A DNA stretch of 64,000 nucleotides from Microcebus murinus (lineage: Eukaryota; Chordata; Mammalia; Primates; Cheirogaleidae): assembly GCF_040939455.1 (NCBI RefSeq), contig NC_134108.1, forward strand, positions 18,257,501 through 18,321,500, in the 5' to 3' direction. The notes below the pieces were generated by a model. The model was given only the letters and a program-made list of their open reading frames with translations, searched no databases and was not told where the DNA came from. Below are positions 54,131 to 64,000 of this stretch, in pieces. The position numbers and the translations under genes are program-made. Positions within the stretch are counted from its first letter, which is position 1, and the number at the start of each line of letters is the position of its first letter.

Positions 54131-57100
54131 TAGTCTGTGCATAGCCATTATTGTACCTTCCCACCTGCTGTGTATACAAAGTTCAGTTTATTTTACACAG
54201 AAGTGGTTCTTTGCATTTTATATTTTGATTGAGCCTTTTTGAAAACCAGATGCAAGTGTACTTTCTCTTTCCCGAAAAATACACACAAACAATGCAAAAA
54301 CAATCCAGGGCCTAACTCATTGCTCTCTATTTAATAGCCACACAGTAAATTCAAGAATGAATAAACTTAGTATGACCAAAATGTGTTGTAAATTAATAAA
54401 GTATCAAGTAAAAGGATGCAACTGGTTTTTAAAAAATTTGCATGCAATTCAAGGAGCTTGTGGACTCTCCAAAACCCATGCATGACTCCGTCTCTGCAGC
54501 ATTTTCTGAAGGAAGTCACAGCCAGATTGTATATGCATTAGTGTGGCTTGGGGTTTGGAACTTTATGCCTCAATCCATTTCAGCTCTGCAGGCTATAGCA
54601 TAGCCCTGCAGGTTCTTAGATTTAAGACACAGTAGGTACTCTTGTTCTCCATGGGCATATATATTGAGTCAGAACAGGCAAGGTGTGAAAAGGTTCTGCC
54701 CTTTATTCTCCCACTGCCCTACCTGGTAACCAGGCAAAGGACACACTGCCTTGTGATCCTCTAGCACCATCTGGGATGTTACCTTAGCTTCTTTGGTGAC
54801 CAATATCAGTCCACTATTCATCCATGAATGAGACTCTTTGGCTTTTCCTCTTCTACTTTTTTCTCTCCTCCCGGGTTTCTTTTTCTACTTTTTCTTTTTT
54901 TTTTTTCCCCTAGAACTCTGCTTATTTTCTTTAACTGAATACAGCATGGAAGAGAAATGTAATTTTGGTTTTCTGTTATCATTAGTGAATACATTTTAGA
55001 TTCTTTACCTGAAATTTTAAATAGTCACACCATTATATCTTTCACTTGGAGTCTCCTTCCCCTCAAAAAGAATACTTCCAACTTATAGGCAAACTTGAAT
55101 ACACTTTATTTTTTCCCAAATAGTTTAGGTCTTTTTAATATTAAAAAGTACTCATTTTAGTTTTATACCTGGCTTTTCCCCTAAATAATTTCCAAAATCT
55201 TCCATTGAATTCTCTCTAAAAACAAACACTCTAAAAATTATAACTTGTTCTATATGTTTTACATTTTGTTTTCTAATTTTAAAAATTGTATATTTTAAAA
55301 TATTTTTGGTTTTTCCACTCCAAATTAAAATGAGTTTTCTGGAGCTAATTTATTCTAATGGTAATCAGAGTATATATATATTTTAAAGATAAACATCCCT
55401 CAGCATTCTCTTATTTTATGACTCTGTTTTGGAAGCTGGTGACTGCTGTCTCATAGCTCTTTCCAGATTGTATTTTTCATCTATCAGTGAAACCAGTAAC
55501 TTTATGGCATATGGTAAGGAATGACCTTGAGGGTTTTTTAATAGAAGATGTGCAATCTCCATTTATAAAATTGTATTAACACGTCTGCATATTTTTAAGC
55601 CTGTTGACTTTGCTTCTGTCATCAGAAGCCATGTTCAGGGAACAATAAAGACTGTCATTTTACACTGTGTGTACACAAATCTCTGCTAGTGTGCACCAAG
55701 CCATCTGCTCTGCCAAGGGAGTTTTCTTTTTCTTTGCATGTCCTAACTGTGAAAAGGGTTTAAGATGATAATGTCATGCTACCCATTTCCTGTGCTATGA
55801 TTTTCATTATCTTGACTTTTGAAAAGATTGCTGCTGATGAACTAGGTGCAAAATGCCAGCATTAGATTGGTCCTTTTACTTTCTCATTATCATTTGTCAT
55901 TTAAACCAGTTGATCTTTTTCAAATGTTAGAAAATCTCTTCTGATTCAATGTGAGTACCTAGCTTCATTGTCTGGTTTCCTCTTGTCCATCACATTTTTC
56001 TTCCTCTTCTCTCTTAATCCTGATTATTAATAAGAACTAAATAAACTGTGGTGCAAAGCTGCAATCACTAACCTTTGTATAGAAAGATCACATTCACTCT
56101 TCATAACATCAACATTCTTTGGTGGTAAAAAGTGAAATTTTTCTTTTCTTAAATTCTTGGAGTAGTTCTGTTTACAAGTGAATCACTTTCTGAAGTTCCT
56201 TCTTTCTTTTCTAACATCTCAGAAAGAGGGAAAGGACTATATCAAAAACTATACAACTTCCTATAGTGCTAGCCCAGCTCATTCATATGTGCTGCAATTG
56301 GTTTCCAAAGATGATTGGGTAGGGCTGCCATCTCAGTATTAGGGCATAATGCATTCTTTTGTTACCAGACTTTGAAGAAAATCACACATCTATCATCCAG
56401 ATACTGAAATGAAAGTTATTTTTATTTCAAATACTGAATATCAGAAAACTTGAGTGATATTAGAATCCATGTTTTCCATATGAAGCAGATTTATTAATGT
56501 CAGTACCTTCAGAATTCATGGACAAAGAATTTCTAGAAGTTTCCAAAGCCTGAGGATCTCCAACACTTATAATAAAGACTAGGGGACATTTGGGATGTGA
56601 TGTCAGAGGCCACTAGATACTGGGGAACCTGACCCCTTCCTATCCTTGAGCCCCCTCATTTATCTTCTTCCCCCACTTTCTGTATCTGTCAAAACACCTT
56701 CTCTGAGGTGCACATTAATGTAATATTAATGCATCTGTGTGCCTAGTCTGAAGATGTAACCCAGCCTAGGATCATTCAAATCATAGAAGAGGGGTTTCTA
56801 TAATCTATAGGAGTTTTTAAGAATGTCCTTGGAAGACACTGGACTTTCACTGTTAATCCACTGACCATCCATGCCACTGTGTGAACATGTACAAGGATTC
56901 CCAAAAAACACAAGAAAGGCCAAGGAGTGTTGTGTTTCTGAGTTAAAGTTTTCTGCCGATGCTCCCTTTTGACTCTAGATGCTATAGGAGCTTCTTGACC
57001 TATAAACTAGTGAGCCACCTGTAGACATGTAGACATGCATTTCCTGGAAAATGCAACACTGCACTTTATTACAAAGTTTTCAGGGAAATTACTACCATTT

Positions 57101-57494
57101 TTTGATTCTATTTTGATTACATCACAGGCTGAAGAGGATAGCAGAAGTCTTTTCTGTCTTCTCACTACTGCATTTATAAAGATGATGGACAGAAGGAAAC
57201 TAATAAGCTAGATGCTTTATATGGTTTCCTTTAATCCTTAGAGCAATCACATAAAGCAGTCCTTATGTCACCTCATTTTATAAATATACAAACTAAACCT
57301 AGAAAACTTAGATAATTGGTTCAAGATTCTTTAGAAAGAATATTTCTAACAAATCTTTCTCCACCAAGACCAACGCAAGTCTCTGAGTTACCATAGCCTG
57401 AGAGTACCTAAAACAATAGAATTGCATTGCATCTTATCATTGATTTATACAAGCAATAGCTGAATGTGACCTTTTTGACACACCAGTCCATTCC
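54131..57494. other. Long noncoding stretch without identified repeats
   Basis: 3.4 kb in which I recognise no transposon, exon or RNA gene, apart from poly(T) at 54893-54907. This is the longest repeat-poor piece of the upstream region. Confidence 0.45.
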
Positions 57495-57600
57495 CTTCAT
57501 TTGACAGAGAAGAGTGGAGACAGCAAGCCAGGCTGTCTCCAACAGAGGGCCAGGCTGAAGGTCGAGCCCAGATTGCTTTGCATGTCAGATGCAATGGCCA
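57495..57600 (-). mobile_element. Possible MIR fragment
   Basis: ATTTGACAGAGAAGAGTGGAGACAG, then GGTCGAGCCCAGATTGC, resembles reverse MIR weakly. Confidence 0.3.
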
Positions 57601-57727
57601 GGAGGCTCATTTTTCTTCATTTCTCTATAGGCTCCCAGGAATTCTGAAACTCTGAACTATAAGAACCTGAAATTTAAGATAATTTAACTAAAAATTAATA
57701 TTATTTTTTTGCATTTACTTCAAGGGA

Positions 57728-57890
57728 GTAAGGCTGCCTGGGTTCATGCCATGACTCCATCACTTTTTATTGTGTGACTTTAGGCAGGCTGCTTGGTCTT
57801 TCTATGCCTCAGTTTCTTTATCTGTGAAGTGGGAATAATACTAGTAACCTATTTAATAGGTTATTGTAAGGATTAAACAAATTAATGAAA
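57728..57890 (+). mobile_element. MIR SINE
   Basis: GGCTGCCTGGGTTCATGCCATGACTCC, TGTGTGACTTTAGGCAGGCTGCTTGG, TATGCCTCAGTTTCTTTATCTGTGAAGTGGGAATAATACTAGTAACC and TTGTAAGGATTAAACAAATTAATG is the MIR consensus in order. Confidence 0.93.
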
Positions 57891-57899
57891 TCTACAAAG

Positions 57900-58780
57900 A
57901 ACTGACATATATGATAGAATTAGCAGACAAGGATATTTAAAAAGTGACTATAAATGTATTCTTTGTGCTCAAAAAGTTAAGTAGAAATATGATGACTGAA
58001 TGCAATGTAGTGTACCATAACAGAAAAAGATATTAGGTAAAATAAATAAATAAATCTGGAAAAGAATGTATTTTTAGTTAATAATAGTGTGTCAGTATTG
58101 GTTCATTAATTGTAATAAATATGCCATACTAATATAAGATGTCAATAACTGGGTGTGACATATATGGGACTCTCTGTACTATTTTCCTAATACGTCTGTA
58201 AATCTAACACCAGTCTAAAGCAAAGCTTATTTTTTTAAAAATTAGATATTTTCATGGAAATAAAAAACAATCAGAAGTTCCAGTTTCTTCTGCTCACCTA
58301 CCCCCAATTCTTTCCAAAAAAAACAAAAAAAAAAACCCCAAAATCTCAAGGGGCCAGGGAAAATGTATTATGTTTTATGTTACCTTACGGTGTTAGAGGA
58401 GGGGCTGATCTTTATACTGCTGTCCTCTCAACCTTCAACCTCCAGAAAAGCCAGAGTGTTAGCCACTCTTTTATCCTGGTCTCATTCCACGCTGTTGCTG
58501 TGGCTGAAGGTCTTTGACTAACGGCCGTGTGGCTCATTCTTAAAGGAGCCCCTAAGCACACCACACCATCCTCCACAGCACATGGCCACCCCATCTAACC
58601 TCTCTGCACCCCCAGAACATCAGGGAGTGTGTAAGACGTCAGGCCCCTTCAAGATCTGTTTTGGCTTTTTTCTTTAGTCTATTTCCTTATTTCCAGCTTC
58701 AGTAAGATAAGTATCTTACTTATTTTAAAATATACTTATATGCAATGCTATTACCAAATCTTCAGTAAAATTTGTGTTGG
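57900..58780. other. Noncoding spacer, nothing identified
   Basis: An A-rich run at 58313-58335. No exon or named repeat recognised. Confidence 0.4.
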
Positions 58781-58784
58781 TAGT

Positions 58785-59145
58785 ATGTCATGAACCAAAT
58801 GTGTGCGACCTCCTAAATTTACATGTTGAAATCGAATGCCCAGTGTAATGATATTTGTAGGGGAGGCCTTTTAAAGATAATTAGGTGACAAGGATTGAGC
58901 CCTCATAATGGGATCAGTACCTTGTAAGAAGAGGCTAAAGAGTTAGCTGGCTTTCTTTTCTGCACGTGAGGACATGAGAAGTTGGCCACCAGCAAGCCAA
59001 GAGAGGGCCCTCACCCAAACCAGACAGTGCTGTCACCCTGGCCTCGGATGTCCTGCCTCCAGAATTGTGAGGAATAAATGCCTGTTGCTTATCAGCCACC
59101 CAATCTAGAGTACTTTGTTTTAGCGAATCAGAATAACTGAGACAC
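58785..59145 (+). mobile_element. Solo LTR of ERVL-MaLR (MST/MLT1 type)
   Basis: CCTAAATTTACATGTTGAAATCGAATGCCC, GTAATGATATTTGTAGGGGAGGCC, CATAATGGGATCAGTACC, CACGTGAGGACATGAGAAG, CCTCCAGAATTGTGAGGAATAAATG and GCCACCCAATCTAGAGTACTTTG appear in the MaLR LTR order, with the AATAAA signal near the end. No internal region follows. It is an ancient relic without coding capacity. Confidence 0.9.
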
Positions 59146-59816
59146 GGTGTCTTGGGAAAAGAGGAAAAGGCCAGATGATTGGCTTGAAGGCAGATGTGCA
59201 GAAGGAGGACAGCAGGAGAGACAAGGTGAATGCTGAAGGGGCTCCAAAATCCAGCAAGTGCAGGAATAAAAGTGTGATATGGCCAAGAAAATCTAGAGAT
59301 ATCCTGGAACTCTTGGTAAATTTTTGAGGAGGGTGCAAGAGTTTTCAGGGAAATTGAGATGGAGTAACAAGCAATTTTATTTAGAAATAAAAGAAAAGAT
59401 GACCTCAGAATGCTGATGTTGAGGGCTTTGAAGAGAGTCTAATCACTCAAGGTTTAAACAAATTTAGCATTGACATTAGAAAATAATATATTAAATTCCA
59501 TTTTCTGTGATGCCAATATGTCATGCTTTGCAAACTGCAATTTTTTTCTCCACTTGAGAGATAGGAGGGTGTTTCCAGGTTTTTGAGGATGATGTCTAAA
59601 CCACAGGACTTCTAGAGAGGAACAGGTCTTATTCAGGCACAAGCTGTAAGGTGAGGTTTTTCTAGTCTACATATTTGGAACATCTGAACCTCCAATAAAT
59701 GTATTTAGCAATATTGAGGGAGTTATTTACTCTAGGATTTATAATGACAAGGAAATCATTTGAGAATGAAAGTATCCACATGTAACAAGAACTAAATAAA
59801 GGTCACTAAATATTTA

Positions 59817-59935
59817 TTTTAAAATACATACATATATACATATACATTTGAATATATGCACATTTGAATATATATTTGGATATATATTTGAATATATATT
59901 AAAATTTACATATGCATATGTAGGTGTATATTGTG
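59817..59935. repeat. AT-rich degenerate repeat (ATATATTTGA-like)
   Basis: Repeated TATATTTGAATATAT, ACATATATACATATACAT and related units of about 10-16 bp. Confidence 0.8.
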
Positions 59936-60079
59936 TATTTTCTTAAAAAGAATATAAGATCTGTAGGAAGAAACCCTTTGGTATAATGCTAGCATCAATT
60001 TGGAACCACTGAGAGGTGTAGCCAGGTGTGGCTAAAGTAAATATGCTTTCCAGTCTCTCTTCAGTTCTTTTTCTTTCAT

Positions 60080-60500
60080 CATTTACATGTTTATGAGGAT
60101 TCCAATTCTGCAATATCATTTTAGTTTGATAGATGTGTATTGGTATTTTCTTGTGGTTTTAATTTGCATTTCTATGATGACTAATTAAGTTGAATACTTT
60201 TTCCTATGTTTATTGGCCAAATGGATAGTCCCCTTCTGTGCAATGCTTGCTCAAACCTTTTGCTATATTTTTTCTACTGAACTGCCTGATTTTTGTAGTT
60301 GTTTATATATGTCAGACACAAGTTCTTCCCTAGTTATACACATTACCTTGTGAGTACTTTGGTAGTATTAGCCAGTGTTAATTTGGTCAGTGTTTACATG
60401 TTATGTATTTTACTGTCCTTTTATTTTTAAGCTTCATCCGTCCTTATATTTGTATTGTGCATTTTATCCATTCTGAAAATTTTTGTTGCTTTTTGTCAAT
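60080..60500 (-). mobile_element. Old L1 ORF2 fragment, antisense
   Basis: TTCTTGTGGTTTTAATTTGCATTTCTATGATGACTAATTAAGTTGAATAC, TTGGCCAAATGGATAGTCC and TTTGCTATATTTTTTCTACTGAACTGCC are antisense L1 phrases. Diverged; the 3' boundary is approximate. Confidence 0.8.
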
Positions 60501-61634
60501 GTCAGTGATAACTACTTATTTCCTAATATTATCATAATTAGAATATAAAGGAGTTTTGTTTAAAATAATAAAAGAACCTTTCTGACTAATGGTTGTTCTG
60601 AAACTGTCACTCACTGCCTTATAAAAGTAAGTTCTTATTAATATGGGTTCCATAAAAAATTTCCTCTAAAATATATATACTCTAGATAAGTAAGCAAGTG
60701 CTTATTTTAATAGCAGTGAAAATGTCATTTTATAATTATTAAATCTCATTTGAATAAATATCATATTTTTAATAAACTTAAACTGAGTGAAGCCAAATCC
60801 CTAAAATAAATACCTAAAGATATTTCAAAACTGCCAAAAAGCCTGTTACATAATCCATGAAGAAGGATTTTTTAGTGTGTGATTTCTCAAACTGTTGGCT
60901 TGAGAAACCCTTGGGATATGCAGTCTTGTTGCAAGAAGTCTAGAGATGTGGACTAATCTATACATCATAATTAATCAACTGAATATGAATAATCAACCTA
61001 CTTTCTTTGTATTTACTTTGTTCTTATTGTGATATATGTGTATAAATCTATACTCAATTATGAACACTGTATTTTCTCAGTCAACCAATATAATGTTTAT
61101 GACTATTATACTATTGTTAATATTATGGAATGATCTGTGATATTTTTATCTTTGAAAGGGTTCTTATAACTGAAAAGTTTAGGAGAGCGTTGATATGTTG
61201 AAAATGTTATTTTGCCTCCCTGGGCTCAAGTTTTTTCAACTATGAATGAAAATTTTAACATCTACCATGTAGAAATTTAGTGGATGTTCAGGGATTCAAA
61301 AAATGTTAATGTCCCCACTTGTCCTTCCTCACATGTATCAAAAGCATGGTTTTACTTTGGAAGAGAAATTGTCAAGTTAAAATCAAGTTAATTGATTCTC
61401 AATTTTCTCACAATTCTGATTTCTTAAAAAAACATTAGTGGAGGGAGAATTAATAGAAAAAGTCAAACTGCTTAGCAGAAATTGGAGAGGAGGGTAAGAG
61501 TGACAGAATCACAGTTTAGTAATGTCACTGACAGTTATAACGCTACGCCTAAACATTGAAAGAAGTCATTAAAGCAAGTTAATTTATGTTTACTTCTAAA
61601 AAAATTTCAGCCAAAAATTAAGCATCTAAATGTT
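60501..61634. other. AT-rich spacer, nothing identified
   Basis: No exon, RNA gene or nameable repeat. Confidence 0.4.
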
Positions 61635-61805
61635 TCCCACATATTAATTTCCAATATCTTTAATCCTTACAACAAACTTTTCTGTTGAAAGCATATACTA
61701 GTATTATTTTCTTTTTACAGATGAGTGAAACTGAGATATGAGGATGCTAAATCAATTTGCCCAAGGTGACAGAGCAAGTATGTGGGGAAGCTGGTTTTAA
61801 CTCTA
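61635..61805 (-). mobile_element. MIR SINE relic
   Basis: TAATCCTTACAACAAACTTTTCTG, TTTTTACAGATGAGTGAAACTGAGATATG, CAATTTGCCCAAGGTGACAGAGCAAGTATGTGGGGAAGC follow MIR in reverse. Confidence 0.85.
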
Positions 61806-64000
61806 TGCTCTCTCATAAAGGAAATCTTGCCCAAATCTAATATGAAATGCTGTCTCTTGGTTGATTCAGATGCATTCTGGGTAATTATATGATGCGAGTT
61901 GCGAGGGTAGTGGACAAGGAACTCGCTCCTTTCCTCCCTCCCCCCGAGAAAGCATGCGTGTTCTTTCCCTATTCACTGAATATAAGCTTTGAGATTTTCC
62001 TGTTTCCTTCACAAGGAACAGCTTCCTATAAATTCCTTCCAGCCCTGTTATTCTGTGAGTGTTCCCATTTCCAGAGACACCAAATTTAGGGGAGGCTAGA
62101 CAGCTCTGCCTTTTCCGATAAAATCAAACAACCTGAGAACGTCTCTTATGAAATAAGTATTTTAGGATAGCAGAAGGAAATTCTCTGGCTGTGTAGAGAG
62201 AAATAAGACTCACAAGGCACATTTCCCAGCGTGGTTCTCTAAAGTAAAAAAGCACGTCTATGACAGAGCACTGTAGTTCAGTGGCGATGGCATTGCTGAT
62301 TCCCCTGGGGAATGTCAGTGGACCGGCCTGGTCTGTGAAAAACAGGTTTACAGAGTTAAGACTGATGTAGCCTTGACTTTTACTGTTTTCTTCATTGACT
62401 ACCAGCTTAGCCAATTTGTCTTGGCTGAGCAGGTGTCCTCAAGGATAGAAGAGTATTTGACCCATGTGATTGATTCTTAATGAACTATCTTAACAGCACA
62501 TATCTCTCTTGAGAAAATTACTATTACTTTGGGGCTACATTTTATTACTCTTGTGAATATTGATTAAACACACTCACTCAGTAACCACGTGTATACAACA
62601 CTTTACTGAATACATTGATGACTGGGCATAAACATATATTTACCCAGGCAGAGAATTTCAGGAATGATTAAACTCTGAAACCAAAACTATTGCAGAGAAG
62701 CGTTTGTGAGAATGGATCAGCCAGAGAATTATCTTTGTTGATTAATAACTGCTTGTCTCTCGATTTTACTTTGCATTAGTGTTACTTACCATTAAAAGAT
62801 CCTGTCCATACTGTGGGTGTAGTCAGTACATTTTGTTACTGTTTGGAAAATGATACAGCTACACACCACATTTGGAGTAACTGTTACTAATTATATATGG
62901 CTCATTTCCACTTTTTATATTATGATATAATTAAGAAAAATTTCTTATTATATAAGTCAAACTTTCCCCCTCCATTTTTTCCTTCAAAGTAAAAGAGAAA
63001 GAAGGAATGCAGAAAAGACAATGTAAACAAGAGAGAGAGCGAGCTATGGATTTACAGATTCCATCTGTGATTTCCTTTCTTTGATTTCTGTAATTCAATG
63101 AAGGAGGATGAGTGTAGTTCGAATCCCTCTTGCCAAACGTGTATTATACTGTGAGAATAATTGGACTTCTTTCAAGGCCCTGCAGCTCTGTTATGAGCTT
63201 TAATGTGCAAAGGTCATGATGTAGGGGAAGAGGGGCTTCAACAAGAGACTAGAGGATATAAAACATATTGACAAAATATAAAAGCTAACAGGGAGGTGAA
63301 GCATACAACTGCTGGTATCAGATGTGGAAATGAAATATGAATTAATTAGCCAGAAGTCAGGATTCTCATTATGTGTGAAGTGGAGAAATGAGAGCCCTTG
63401 ATCTTGCCTACTCTATCCAGCCAAAGGCATGGCTGATCTGGCCTGCAGTGAGACTCAGCCACTTCCTACCCAAAGAGAATGCTTCCCCAGACAGAGTGCA
63501 GATTCTTCTCCTGACAGTGGAGTGCTCACCCCTTAGAACTCACTAACAAAATCAAATCAGTTTCTTCTTCTTATTATTCCCCAAACACAACCACAACTCT
63601 TTCAGTTTGTTTATTCAACAAATGGTATGGCACACAGGAAAAATCCATTATTAATCCAGCTGTGGAGAAGAGGTTAAAATCTGTTAATATGACCCTGAGT
63701 AGGAAAAAAAAGTATGCCATGATATCAAAAATATGTTTGCCATTTATCTAGTCCTATACATAGTGTACGAGACCGGGTTGTGTGTAAATGGTCTCTAGGT
63801 CTCAATTTTTAGAGCCCATTGGGTTTAGAGCCCATTCGTGGTCCTACTTTAATAGTCCTGAAATCCTAGAAGGTTGCCTATTGCTTCTTATAAATCAAGA
63901 AAAATATATCCATATTTCTTAGACACAGGATGTTTTCAAATTCAGCTATAAAGTGCATAGGTACTAAAAAGTACTTGGGAAGAATGTAAAGAAGTATTTA
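61806..64000. other. Noncoding right end of window, nothing identified
   Basis: No exon (in particular none of a neighbouring gene), RNA gene or nameable repeat. Short open frames such as those at 61889-62089 and 62124-62414 carry no recognisable motif. Confidence 0.45.

Overview
This is nuclear DNA from a primate, most probably a strepsirrhine (lemur-type). The only protein-coding gene I can support, RAB32, has mammalian exon-intron structure and matches primate RAB32 over its full 225 residues. Two Alu copies (27815-28147, 48786-49133) carry a linker of the type AAATAGAAAGAAATTAATTG followed by CCAACTAA, and a right arm reading GAGCTAGGCTGACGCC. I know that Alu form from lemurs and their relatives. 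The L1 tails and a TTAA-flanked MITE fit the same lineage. Species cannot be named from the sequence alone. Layout: RAB32 is on the minus strand in three coding exons (24659-24410, 11046-10769, 7671-7522), separated by introns of 13,363 bp and 3,097 bp. Its first exon lies in a CpG island (about 24375-25170) that should hold the promoter. The 3' UTR (below 7522) has a candidate poly(A) signal at 7186-7191 and a perfect 11-bp hairpin at 7402-7432. From 1 to 7 kb lies the downstream flank. From 25.2 to 64 kb is about 39 kb of upstream intergenic DNA with no recognisable exon. Almost everything else is transposable-element sediment. I see five Alus, many L1 pieces (three with the 5'-inverted twin-priming arrangement, one an internally deleted 3.2-kb copy with a 10-bp target-site duplication), L2 and MIR relics, MaLR-type LTRs, MER20, and five DNA-transposon or MITE copies, four of them with exact ends and target duplications. 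These include a TTAA-flanked 348-bp element (48421-48768), a TA-flanked 446-bp element nested inside an older LTR-like repeat (13648-14093) and two hAT-type elements with 8-bp duplications (16196-16375, 49556-49747). Intron 1 also carries a 340-bp polypyrimidine tract (14373-14711). I found no new multi-gene system. The points most worth checking are the MITEs, the deleted L1, the 3' UTR hairpin and the polypyrimidine tract. Repeat family names come from memory of consensus motifs, not from a database search, and ends without a target duplication are approximate.
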